Below, piece after piece: positions 43,999 through 52,657 of a stretch of DNA of 64,000 nucleotides. The DNA comes from Azotimanducus chitobiosivorans (lineage in GTDB: Bacteria > Pseudomonadota > Gammaproteobacteria > Pseudomonadales > Azotimanducaceae). Location of the stretch: the NCBI GenBank assembly GCA_965200235.1, contig OZ241339.1, positions 2,294,001 through 2,358,000 on the forward strand, given 5' to 3'. The first letter of the stretch is position 1; every line of letters begins with the position of its first letter. Below the pieces are notes generated by a model. It saw nothing but the letters and a program-made list of their open reading frames with translations, was not told the DNA's origin and did no database searches. The position numbers and the translations under genes are program-made.

Positions 43999-44069
43999 CG
44001 GAGGTAGGGGGAATCGAACCCCCGTGCGGTGGATGACAAGCTCGCGCACCTACACCAAGTAGTACCCCC
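43999..44069 (-). tRNA. tRNA-like structure, probably a degenerate tRNA
   Basis: On the minus strand a T-arm (ggggg-ttcgatt-ccccc) is followed by tacctcc, which pairs with an upstream gggggta to make a 7-bp acceptor stem with one G-U pair. A small hairpin ctac/gtag lies where the D arm belongs. A TTGTCAT that could be an Asp (GTC) anticodon loop is present, but its flanking stems do not pair. No CCA is encoded. I regard it as a tRNA pseudogene or tRNA-like att-type site. Confidence 0.35.
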
Positions 44070-44176
44070 TTCGCGCCCGGCCATGTGTCGGGCGCGTCAT
44101 GTTAGAGAGTTTGGAATCGCGGTAGCGGGCGCTCGGGATTTACAAACTGATAATGCCGTATATCAGCGCGCCCAGA

Positions 44177-44304
44177 TGCAAGGCGCGGCCCGCAGGGAAT
44201 ACCTGGCTGTATTTCCAGGGGCCGCAACGGAGCCCTCAGCCAAGAATGTCGATGGGCGCTTGTGGGCGCGCTGAATCCACACCTATTTATGGGACAGGAC
44301 ACTA
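44177..44304 (-). repeat. Dispersed palindromic repeat element, copy A
   Basis: Read on the minus strand it begins tagtgtcctgtcccataaat (44304 down to 44266, 39 bp, one mismatch to 61611-61649). It includes a 54-bp palindromic motif at 44177-44230 with gcaaggcgcg...gcagggaata...tatttcca...gccgcaacgg. It sits 10 bp beyond the autotransporter stop. Confidence 0.75.
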
Positions 44305-44313
44305 AGCGCCGCG

Positions 44314-47300
44314 TCACCAGCGCCCGGTGAATTCGAGCCCGAGGCCGTGCTCAGGCGGCGCGCCCGTGTAGGCCCGCCGGAACGCGCTGATCCCGACCGC
44401 CATGTCCGCCGCGGCCGCGCCCTCCGGCGCGAGCCGCCAGCCCACCGTCCAGTCGCGCGAATGCCGGGAGCGCCCGAAGCCCGCGTGCGGGCTGCCCGTG
44501 TACCGGCCCCCCAGCAGCGCGAACCCGTAGGCCGCCTCCATCCGCCAGTCGCGCCCCGCCGCCGGCGCGCCGTATCCGCTGCCGCGCGCCGCCAGGGGGG
44601 CCGGCGCGAACAGCGCGTCGAGCCCGCCCCGGGCGCGCCCTCCCGCCTCCTGCGTCAGCCGCAGCGACAGGCCGCGGCCCGTCGCTGCGTCCGGGTCGTA
44701 GGCGAGCGACACCGAAAAGCCCCGGTCGTCCAGGTCGCTGTCCTCGTGCGACACCAGCGCCCGCGCCGACACCTCCACGGCGAGCCCGAGCGCGGGCGCC
44801 TGCCAGGCGACGCCGCCCCCCGCCTCCACGCCGAAGCCCCGCTCCGCGTCGCCGCCGTCGCGCCGCGCCCCGAGCTCCAGCCTCGGCGTCACGTGCCCGC
44901 CGCCCGCCAGCCCGATGCGCCAGGCGCCCTCCAGCCCCAGCCGCAGGCGCGTCGTGTCCGACTCCGTCCCGCGCAGCCCGTCCGCGCCGTCCGACGACAG
45001 CCGCGTCCACAGCGCGTCCGACACCACCGCCAGCGACAGGCCGCCTCCGCCGGCGGGCGACAGCCGCTCGCTGCGCAGCCCGGCCGCCGCCATCGTCCAC
45101 TCCGTGTCCGCGCCCAAGCGCCCGCCGCGCGTCCGCAGCGCGACCTCGCCGGCGCCCAGCCCGGCCGCGCCCCACACCCGCAGGGACTCCGTCGCCTTCA
45201 TCGACGCGTAGGGCACCACCGCCGTCAGCGACGACGCCACGCGCCCCTCGCCGCCGTCCTCCTGTCCGGCCGCTTCGGATCCGGCCTCGTGCCGGACGCC
45301 TTCTCCGAGGGCCGCGTAGCCGCCGTCCGCCGAACTCCGCGCCAGCGCCACGCCCAGCAGCCAGCCGTCGCGCCCGTAGTCCGCGCCCAGCAGGCCCGTG
45401 GCCACCCGCCCGTCCAGCGACACGTCCGTCCCTTCGCCGCGCGCCGCGCCGCCGAAGTGGTTTTCCGACGCCCGCCCCCACAGCGACCATGCGCCGCCGA
45501 GCGCGTCGCGCCCCCCCGTCGCCGTGAAGTGCGAGCGCACCGCCAGCGACCGCAGCCGGTCCGCCGCGTCGCCGCGCCCGCCCGCGATCGGCGCGGACAG
45601 GCACCCTTGATCCGCCCGGTCCGGACGCCCTCGCCCGGGGAATTCGGCGGCGCGCGGCGCCATGCCCGGCACCGTCCGGGACAGCGCCGGCGAAGCCGCG
45701 GCCGCAGACTCCGGGAACGGCGCGCGGGCAGCCCGGAAGGAACTGTCGAAGCCCGCCCCGCGCAGCGCCGAGACGCGCCCCGCGACGCCTTCGATCGCCT
45801 GCTCCGCCACCGTCCGCCCCAGCCGCGCCAGCCACGCCCCGGGCAGCGGGTCCGCGTTCTCGATCGTCCCCACGCCCACCGCGTCCGCCACCTCCGCGCC
45901 CCGCGCCCGCGTCACCACGAACTCGAACGTCTCGCCACCGTCGTCGTGCGCGTCGTCGAACACGTAGACCCAGCGGTGCTTCTCCGTCTCCCCGGGCTCG
46001 AACGTCAGCGACCACCCGTTGCGACCGTAGTCCACGCCCTCGCGCGCCGACCCCGGGCTCGACTCCCGCGTCTCCACGCGCGCGCTCACCCGCCTGTCCG
46101 ACGGCGGCGACAGCCGCACCGTGAACTTCATCGGCCTGCCCTCCGGACCGCTCGCGTCCGACACCGACAGCGACGGCGCCGACGCCGGCGCGTCGTCGTC
46201 CGACACCGCCACCTCCGCCGACGACGGGCTGCCCACGGCGTAGCCCGCGCCCGCGGCCACCTCCGCCGCCACCGAGCCGTCCGCCTCGTCGGCGGCGTCG
46301 TCCTCGGTCGCGACCGTGAACGCCGCCGTGCCGCCGGTCCCGACCGTCACCGTGCGCGCGCCGGTCGCGCCGGACGCCGCGAAGTCGCCTGTTTCAGTCA
46401 CCGTCACTTTCACTTCGATGTCCGCAGTCGGCGGCGGCGACGCTGTCAGCGTGAATACCGCGCCGACGCCCTCCGTGACCGCCGCGCCGCCCGAGATGCT
46501 CACTTCCGGCTCTTGCCGCTGTGGCGGGGTCGGCTGCGGGGGCGCGCCGCCCTCGCCCGCCGTCAGCGCCGCCGCCACCGGCACCCACCGCGTCCAGCCC
46601 TTGTCCGCATACCCCTGCGCCTCCGCCGCCGTCATCGGCGACAGTCCCGCGAACGCCGCGTCGGCCTCCCCGAGCGCCTTCAGCACCCGCTGCCAGCGCT
46701 CGACGTGCTCGCCGCCCTCGCCCGCCTCCGCCGCGTACCCGCGCACGGTCGCGATCAGCGCCGCGTGCGGATTCGCGACCACGTCGTCGTTGTCCGACAC
46801 CGCCACGCTCGCCGTCGCCGCGCTGCCCACCGTGTAGCCCGCGCCTGCCGCCAGCGTCGCTTCAATGGCGCCGTTCGGCTCGTCCGCCTCGTCGTTGTCT
46901 GTCGCGACCGTGAACGCCGCCGTGCCGTCGGTCCCGATTGTCACCGCGCGCGTCCCCGTGGCGCCGGAGGCTGCGAAGCTGCCGGTCTCCGTCACCGTCA
47001 CCGACACTTGGATGGCGGACGCCGGAGTCGGCGCCGCCGTCAGCGTGAAGGTCGCGGTCCCGCCTTCGGTGACTCCGGCGGACCCCGCGATGCTCACCTC
47101 CGGCACCGGCGCGTCGTCGTTGTCCGACACCGCCACGCTCGCCGTCGCCGAACCGCCGACGGTGTAGCCCGATCCCGAGCCCACCGCGGCCTCGATCGAA
47201 CCGTCCGGCTCGTCGGTGGTGTCGTTCTCGGTCGCGACCGTGAACGTCGCCGTGCCGCCGGTCCCGACCGTCACCGCGCGCGCGCCGGTGGCGCCGGACA

Positions 47301-50175
47301 CCGCGAAGCTGCCGGTCTCGGTCACCGTCACCGTCACGTCAATCTCCGAAGTCGGCGCAGGCGCCGCCGTCAGCGTGAACTCCGCTCCGCCGCCCTCCGC
47401 GACGCCCGCGCCGCCTGATATGGTGATCTCCGGCGTCGGCGGGGTTACCGACTGCTGCTGACTGCCGCATCCCTCCAGGCGCTCCAGCTCTTCGCGGACC
47501 TCAACCCAGCCGTCCCACGCCGACTCGCCCGCCTGCGCTTCAGCCGAGGTGTAGGGCTGCAGCGTGGCGTGCGTCTCCGCCCCGAACGCGATCAGCACGC
47601 GCAGCCAGTTCTCGCCGTGGCTGCGGTCTGCCCGGCCGCGGTTCAATTCATAGTAGCCCCGAACCTTCTCAACCAGGTCCGCCGAAGTCGCGGCGCATGT
47701 TTGCGGCTGGACCGGCGCGTCGTCGTCCAGGATATCCGCCGTCCCGGTGGACAGCGCGCCCACCGTGTAGCCGCTCCCGGCGTTCAGCGTCACCGTCACC
47801 GTGCCGTTCGGCTCGTCAGCGGTGTCGTCCGTGGTAGCCACCGCCAGCGATGCGCTGCCGCCGGTCGGAATGGTCACGTTCCGGTCGCCCGTGACCACGC
47901 CGTAGTCGCCGGTCGATGCCACCGTCACGCCGACAATGAGATCCGATGCCGGCGGCGGTGTCGCAGTCAGCGTGAAGGTCGCGCTGCCGCCCTCGGTGCC
48001 GCCGGCGGAGGCGGTGATGTTCACCTCCGGCGGATCGTCGTTGTCCGACACCGCGACGCTTGCCGTCGCCGAACCGCCGAGGGTGTAGCCTGATCCCGAG
48101 CCAACCGCGGCCTTGATCGAACCGTCCGGCTCGTCGGTGGTGTCGTTCTCGGTCGCGACCGTGAACGTCGCCGTGCCGCCGGTCCCGACCGTCACCGTGC
48201 GCGCGCCAGTGGCGCCGGACGCCGCGAAGCTGCCGGTTTCGGTCACCGTCACCGAGACATCGATGGCGGACGCCGGCGCGGGCGCCGCCGTCAGCGTGAA
48301 CACCGCATCACCGCCCTCCGTGACCGCCGCGCCGGCTGATATGGTGATGACCGGCGTCGGCGGGGGAGCCAGCTTCTGCTGGCTGCCGCCGCATCCCTCC
48401 AGGCGCTCCAGCTCTTCGCGGACCTCAACCCAGCCATCCCACGCCAACTCGCCCGCCTGCGCTTCGGCCGAGGTGTAGGGCTGCAGCGTGGCGTGCGTCT
48501 CCGCCCCGAACGCGATCAGCACGCGCAGCCAGTTCTCGCCGTGTCCGCGGTCTGCTCGGCTGCGGTTCAATTCATAGTAGCCTCGAACCTTCTCAACCAG
48601 ATCCGTCGAAGTCGCGGCGCATGTCGTAGGTGGCGGGATGTCGTCGTCCGTCAATGTCTGCGTTTGCGGCTCGGTTGGCTCGTCGTCGTCCAGGATGTCC
48701 GCCGTCCCGGTGGACAGCGCGCCCACCGTGTAGCCGCTCCCGGCGTTCAGCGTCACCGTCACCGTGCCGTTCGGCTCATCCGCGGAGTCGTCCGTGGTCG
48801 CCACCGTCAGCGATGCGCTGCCGCCGGTCGGAATGGTCACATTCCGGGCGCCCGTGACCACGCCATAGTCGCCGGTCGCCGCCACCGTCACGCCCACGAC
48901 AAGCTCCGATGCCGGCGCCGGCGTCGCCGTCAGGGTGAAAGTCGCGGCTTCGCCCTCGGTGCCGCCAGCGGAGGCGGTGATGTTCACCTGTGGCACGGAC
49001 GGTTCGTCGTTGTCCAGGATGTCCACGCTACCGGCGGCCAGTGAGCCGACGGTGTAGCCGTCCCCGGCCTGCAGAAACACTGCCACCCTGCCTTTCGGCT
49101 CGTCCACGGAATCATCGGCCGTGTCCACCGACAACGTTGCGGTGCCGCTTGGCGGAATGGTCACGTTACGGTAACCCGTGGCCACGCCGTAGTCGCCCCT
49201 CGATGTCACCCTCACGCGGACAGTGAGATCCGATGTCGGCCGCGGCAACGCCGTCAGCGTGAAGGTCGCGCTGCCGCCTTCGGTGGCGCCGGCGAACTCG
49301 GGGATGTTGACCACCGGCACCGCCGCGCCATCGTTGTCGAAAACCCGCACATATCGCAACCTTTCCTTGGTAAAGTAGCCGGAGCCTCCCAACAGGTATA
49401 TGACAAGGTCGTCGGTTTCCTCAGCGACATCGTCATCTACGGTGGGCACGGAGAACGTCACCGAGGACTGTCCGGCTGGAAAATTGATGCACTGCCTGCC
49501 CTCGTTCTGAGGCGCTAGGAAGTCACCTTTGCCACCGTGCGAGTCCGTCACGCCCACACAGACTTCAAAGCTCACTGTCGCAGCCTCGTCGGCCTTGATG
49601 GTGAAGTCCACGGTATCGCCCTCGGATACCCAGGTATGGTTCGAGAAATTCGGTATCTTTGGCTCTTGGCTATGGATGCCGAGGATGGGGCGGTTGCCCG
49701 GGTCGTTGTCCTTTACAAGCACCCGTGTGTATGCGCTAAAGGGATCGTCATAGTATTTTCCCGCGCCGAGACGGAATTTGCTGGTACGGCTGGGCGTGAC
49801 ATCAATGTAGGTATTGTTCTCATCCACGTCGTCGTCAATGGTCGGCACGCTCGCGGTGACTTGGCTCGTGTTTGCCGGGATGGTGACCGTCATGTCTATC
49901 CTGGTTTTGGCAAGGACGCTCTTGCCAAAATTCCACACTGTGACAGGCACTTCCAAGTCCTCCGTCTGCACCGGTCTGACGCGAACGTGAAAGGTTGCAG
50001 GCTCGCCTTCCGTCACCGCAGGGCCAGCAGCGACCTCGACACGAGGCAGCGACTGAATCGATTGCGCGCTGGCGTGCGGCGCGAAAACCGCAAGAAATGG
50101 CAGAAGCAGGAGCGCGCAAAGAAAGCCGTTTCGGAGCTGCAAGGCAGATCGGCTCGCTGAAAAAGGCTTGAACAT
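44314..50175 (-). CDS. Giant type V autotransporter with repeated beta-sandwich modules
   Basis: The 1953-residue protein has a signal peptide (LCALLLLPFLAVFAPHASAQ). A passenger of about ten Calx-beta-like modules follows, each with a pattern such as VTEGGxAxFTLTAxPxPAS, VTVGTGGTATFTVATENDTxDEPDGS and GSGYTVGGSATASVAVSDND. Between these lie three helical inserts. Two are nearly identical (VEKVRGYYELNR...ENWLRVLIAFGAETHATL...EELERLEGC) and one is divergent (LIATVRGYAAEAGEGGEHVERW). The last 350 or so residues are an autotransporter beta-barrel ending in an aromatic (GLEFTGRW). It should expose an adhesin-like stalk at the surface. Codon GC is extreme, giving long antisense frames. Confidence 0.9.
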   Translation of the reverse strand: MFKPFSASRSALQLRNGFLCALLLLPFLAVFAPHASAQSIQSLPRVEVAAGPAVTEGEPATFHVRVRPVQTEDLEVPVTVWNFGKSVLAKTRIDMTVTIPANTSQVTASVPTIDDDVDENNTYIDVTPSRTSKFRLGAGKYYDDPFSAYTRVLVKDNDPGNRPILGIHSQEPKIPNFSNHTWVSEGDTVDFTIKADEAATVSFEVCVGVTDSHGGKGDFLAPQNEGRQCINFPAGQSSVTFSVPTVDDDVAEETDDLVIYLLGGSGYFTKERLRYVRVFDNDGAAVPVVNIPEFAGATEGGSATFTLTALPRPTSDLTVRVRVTSRGDYGVATGYRNVTIPPSGTATLSVDTADDSVDEPKGRVAVFLQAGDGYTVGSLAAGSVDILDNDEPSVPQVNITASAGGTEGEAATFTLTATPAPASELVVGVTVAATGDYGVVTGARNVTIPTGGSASLTVATTDDSADEPNGTVTVTLNAGSGYTVGALSTGTADILDDDEPTEPQTQTLTDDDIPPPTTCAATSTDLVEKVRGYYELNRSRADRGHGENWLRVLIAFGAETHATLQPYTSAEAQAGELAWDGWVEVREELERLEGCGGSQQKLAPPPTPVITISAGAAVTEGGDAVFTLTAAPAPASAIDVSVTVTETGSFAASGATGARTVTVGTGGTATFTVATENDTTDEPDGSIKAAVGSGSGYTLGGSATASVAVSDNDDPPEVNITASAGGTEGGSATFTLTATPPPASDLIVGVTVASTGDYGVVTGDRNVTIPTGGSASLAVATTDDTADEPNGTVTVTLNAGSGYTVGALSTGTADILDDDAPVQPQTCAATSADLVEKVRGYYELNRGRADRSHGENWLRVLIAFGAETHATLQPYTSAEAQAGESAWDGWVEVREELERLEGCGSQQQSVTPPTPEITISGGAGVAEGGGAEFTLTAAPAPTSEIDVTVTVTETGSFAVSGATGARAVTVGTGGTATFTVATENDTTDEPDGSIEAAVGSGSGYTVGGSATASVAVSDNDDAPVPEVSIAGSAGVTEGGTATFTLTAAPTPASAIQVSVTVTETGSFAASGATGTRAVTIGTDGTAAFTVATDNDEADEPNGAIEATLAAGAGYTVGSAATASVAVSDNDDVVANPHAALIATVRGYAAEAGEGGEHVERWQRVLKALGEADAAFAGLSPMTAAEAQGYADKGWTRWVPVAAALTAGEGGAPPQPTPPQRQEPEVSISGGAAVTEGVGAVFTLTASPPPTADIEVKVTVTETGDFAASGATGARTVTVGTGGTAAFTVATEDDAADEADGSVAAEVAAGAGYAVGSPSSAEVAVSDDDAPASAPSLSVSDASGPEGRPMKFTVRLSPPSDRRVSARVETRESSPGSAREGVDYGRNGWSLTFEPGETEKHRWVYVFDDAHDDGGETFEFVVTRARGAEVADAVGVGTIENADPLPGAWLARLGRTVAEQAIEGVAGRVSALRGAGFDSSFRAARAPFPESAAAASPALSRTVPGMAPRAAEFPGRGRPDRADQGCLSAPIAGGRGDAADRLRSLAVRSHFTATGGRDALGGAWSLWGRASENHFGGAARGEGTDVSLDGRVATGLLGADYGRDGWLLGVALARSSADGGYAALGEGVRHEAGSEAAGQEDGGEGRVASSLTAVVPYASMKATESLRVWGAAGLGAGEVALRTRGGRLGADTEWTMAAAGLRSERLSPAGGGGLSLAVVSDALWTRLSSDGADGLRGTESDTTRLRLGLEGAWRIGLAGGGHVTPRLELGARRDGGDAERGFGVEAGGGVAWQAPALGLAVEVSARALVSHEDSDLDDRGFSVSLAYDPDAATGRGLSLRLTQEAGGRARGGLDALFAPAPLAARGSGYGAPAAGRDWRMEAAYGFALLGGRYTGSPHAGFGRSRHSRDWTVGWRLAPEGAAAADMAVGISAFRRAYTGAPPEHGLGLEFTGRW

Positions 50176-50362
50176 CGGCGTCTCCTCTTTTTGCTCGTGT
50201 GCAGAAGCAGTCCCGGCGACTCATTTTAGCAACGATTTTACGAGGCAGCCCACGCAAGTGTCGGGCACATGAGCGCTTGCGACCGAGAATCGCCACATTG
50301 CCTTGACTTCACTCCCACGAGTGTGAAACATTAGCCGGACGCGCGATGCATCGCGCTTCACA
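50176..50362. promoter_or_regulatory. Divergent upstream region of the autotransporter and the riboswitch transcript
   Basis: About 190 bp between the autotransporter start (50175, minus) and the riboswitch (plus) must hold both promoters. I see no clear sigma-70 boxes by eye. A palindromic run gcgcgatgcatcgcgc lies at 50341-50356, just before the aptamer. Confidence 0.45.
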
Positions 50363-50449
50363 TCACCTGAGGGGCGGCGAAAGCCTGAGATGCCGAATGG
50401 CGGCGGACCCTTGGAACCTGAACCGGGTAATGCTGGCGGAGGAACAGGC
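50363..50449 (+). promoter_or_regulatory. TPP (thiamine pyrophosphate) riboswitch
   Basis: The conserved THI-box elements appear in order: ggggcggc, CTGAGAT, an acccttgGAACCTGA segment and accGGGTAATGCtggcggagg. A P1 stem pairs cctg (50366-50369) with cagg (50445-50448). The Shine-Dalgarno GGAGG (50438-50442) lies within the 3' part of the aptamer, 9 nt before the ATG at 50452. Ligand binding should therefore hide the ribosome-binding site and stop translation of the TonB-dependent receptor. Confidence 0.93.
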
Positions 50450-50451
50450 TT

Positions 50452-52563
50452 ATGTTCAAACACATTTTTCATTTTGTGCGGATGTCGCTTTCTGGCATCC
50501 TTCCTAGAAACGCCTCTTGGAGGCACTTGGCGCTCCTGATCGTCGTGCCGACCCAATACGCACTTGCAGCAGACGATCAGCGCATCGAAGAACTCACCGT
50601 CTATGGCGAGCTGCGCGAATCGAGCATCATCGAGCTGCCGACGAGTGTGAGCGTGCTCGATGACACCTTGATAGCATCGAGAGGTGCGACGCATCTTGAG
50701 GAGATCTTGGCGGCAAGCGCCAACATCAACCTCTCAAGTGGCGCCTCGCGCGCGCGCTTCTTTCAAATTCGCGGGATTGGCGAACGCGGCCAGTTCATCG
50801 AACCCCTGAATCCATCCGTTGGCCTGCTCATCGACGGCGTTGATTTTAGCGGCATCGGCGGCATCGCTACGCTCTTCGATGTCGAACAAGTGGAGGTGTT
50901 TCGTGGACCGCAAGGCACACTCCACGGCGCCAACGCACTCGCAGGTCTCATTTCGCTCAAGAGCCGCGATCCAACTTTTCAACCTTCCGGCCGCCTGCGC
51001 CTCGAAGCTGGCGACTACGGCACCTGGGGACTCGCGGGTGCCTACGGCGGAGCAGTTTCCGAGCGCGTTGCTTTCCGCACATCCCTTGCCCATCATGCAA
51101 GCAAGGGCTTCATTGACAACGCCTTCCTTGGCGCTGACGACACCAACAATCTGGACGAGACAACCTGGCGAGGAAAGCTGCGCATCGACGTGTCAGACGC
51201 CACCCGCATTGACCTCGGTCTCGGCGTCATCTCTATGGACAACGGCTACGATGCCTTTTCGCTTGACAACGACCGGCGCACACAGTCGGATAATCCGGGC
51301 GCCGACACGCAAGACAGCGTGTTTGGCTCGCTCAAGTTCGCCCACCAGGGGCGCACGTTTGACGCTGAGTTGCGCCTCTCAGTCGCGAGCTCAGACGCCG
51401 AATACGGCTATGACGAAGATTGGACCTTTGACGGTTTTCATCCCTCGGGCTATGCATCGACTGACCAGTACAACCGCGAACGCGATGCATGGGCTGGCGA
51501 GATTCGGCTGGTCTCGTCAGAAGACGGCGCGTTGTTCGGAGGGCGCACAGACTGGGTCGCCGGCCTCTACCTACTCGATCAATCCGTCGATTTCCTGCGC
51601 ATCTATACCTATGCGGATGCGGATTTCACAAGTGATTTCGAAATTCAGCGCATCGCGGGCTATGCACGCACTGAAACCGCCTTGTCGGAGCGGGCGCGCT
51701 TGACGCTCGGCGTGCGCCTCGAATCGCACGAGTCACACTACTCGGATTCTGCCGCGGTCGCCTTCAATCCCGACGAGAACCTGTTCGGCGGACGCCTTGC
51801 CCTAGAGTACGCGCTTGCCGATGGCCTGTTCGCCTATGGAAGCCTGTCGCGTGGCTACAAGGCGGGCGGTTTCAACACTGACGGCACGCTTGACGCCGCG
51901 CTGCGCGAATTCGATGCGGAGTATCTTTTCAACTACGAGCTCGGCATCAAGGGCGCATGGCAGAGCCTCAGCCTGCGCCTCGCCGCCTTCCGGATGCAGC
52001 GCGACGGTGTGCAAATCGACAGCTCGATCACACTGGTGAGAGCGGACGGCAGCAGCGAGTTCATCGACTTCACCGGCAATGCAGCGGAAGGCGTGAACCA
52101 AGGGCTTGAAGCCGAGCTTGGCTGGGTGCCGAACGAGTCAGTCAGTCTTGGCGCGAGCGTCGGCCTCTTGCACAGCGAATACGAGAACTACGTCAATGCC
52201 GAAGGCGAGGACCTTGACGGCCGCGAGCAGGCGCACGCGCCGAGCTATCAATACCATCTCTTTGCGGACATCGATCTTGTTCGCGGACTGATCCTCAACC
52301 TGACGCTGGAAGGCCGCGACGAATTCTTCTTCTCGGATAGCCACAATACCAAATCGAGCGCGTATGACGTGGTTCATGCGTCGCTCGTCTATCAGTGGCG
52401 GGACTGGACAATACGCCTTTGGGCACGGAATTTGGGCGACGAGGACGTGTATGTGCGCGGCTACTACTTCGGCAACGACCCGCGCGATGGCTATGCTGCC
52501 AAAGCCTACACGCAGCTCGGCGAGCCGCGCCGCTTTGGTGTGACCTTGCAAATGGACATGTAA
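50452..52563 (+). CDS. TonB-dependent receptor under TPP riboswitch control (putative thiamine uptake)
   Basis: A 703-residue outer-membrane receptor with a signal peptide, a TonB-box-like region (IEELTVYGE) and a plug domain: LPTSVSVLDDTLIASRGATHLEEILAASANINLS, FFQIRGIGERGQF, VGLLIDGVDFSGIGG and VEQVEVFRGPQGTLHGANALAGLI. A 22-strand barrel follows with FAYGSLSRGYKAGGFN, NYELGIKGAW and ARNLGDED. The TPP riboswitch directly in front argues that the substrate is thiamine or a phosphorylated or precursor form; this is inference from regulation. The last residue is Met instead of the usual Phe. Confidence 0.92.
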   Translation: MFKHIFHFVRMSLSGILPRNASWRHLALLIVVPTQYALAADDQRIEELTVYGELRESSIIELPTSVSVLDDTLIASRGATHLEEILAASANINLSSGASRARFFQIRGIGERGQFIEPLNPSVGLLIDGVDFSGIGGIATLFDVEQVEVFRGPQGTLHGANALAGLISLKSRDPTFQPSGRLRLEAGDYGTWGLAGAYGGAVSERVAFRTSLAHHASKGFIDNAFLGADDTNNLDETTWRGKLRIDVSDATRIDLGLGVISMDNGYDAFSLDNDRRTQSDNPGADTQDSVFGSLKFAHQGRTFDAELRLSVASSDAEYGYDEDWTFDGFHPSGYASTDQYNRERDAWAGEIRLVSSEDGALFGGRTDWVAGLYLLDQSVDFLRIYTYADADFTSDFEIQRIAGYARTETALSERARLTLGVRLESHESHYSDSAAVAFNPDENLFGGRLALEYALADGLFAYGSLSRGYKAGGFNTDGTLDAALREFDAEYLFNYELGIKGAWQSLSLRLAAFRMQRDGVQIDSSITLVRADGSSEFIDFTGNAAEGVNQGLEAELGWVPNESVSLGASVGLLHSEYENYVNAEGEDLDGREQAHAPSYQYHLFADIDLVRGLILNLTLEGRDEFFFSDSHNTKSSAYDVVHASLVYQWRDWTIRLWARNLGDEDVYVRGYYFGNDPRDGYAAKAYTQLGEPRRFGVTLQMDM

Positions 52564-52657
52564 ACGGGCAGGTAGACAGCCATGTAGTGTGCCGCGTCGC
52601 AAATACGTGTAGAGTTCAGGCATTGGTCAATGCACTAGCGATAAGGGGCATACACGC

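Noticed and set aside
43990..44310. tmRNA (ssrA)
   Set aside because: The T-arm resembles the tRNA-like end, but no ANDENYALAA-like tag frame or conserved 5' end occurs upstream on the minus strand.
44347..47418. Very long plus-strand open frame (about 1000 codons) inside the autotransporter
   Set aside because: It is antisense to a gene with clear signal, modules and barrel. It is Arg/Ala/Pro-rich low-complexity sequence, as expected from extreme third-position GC.
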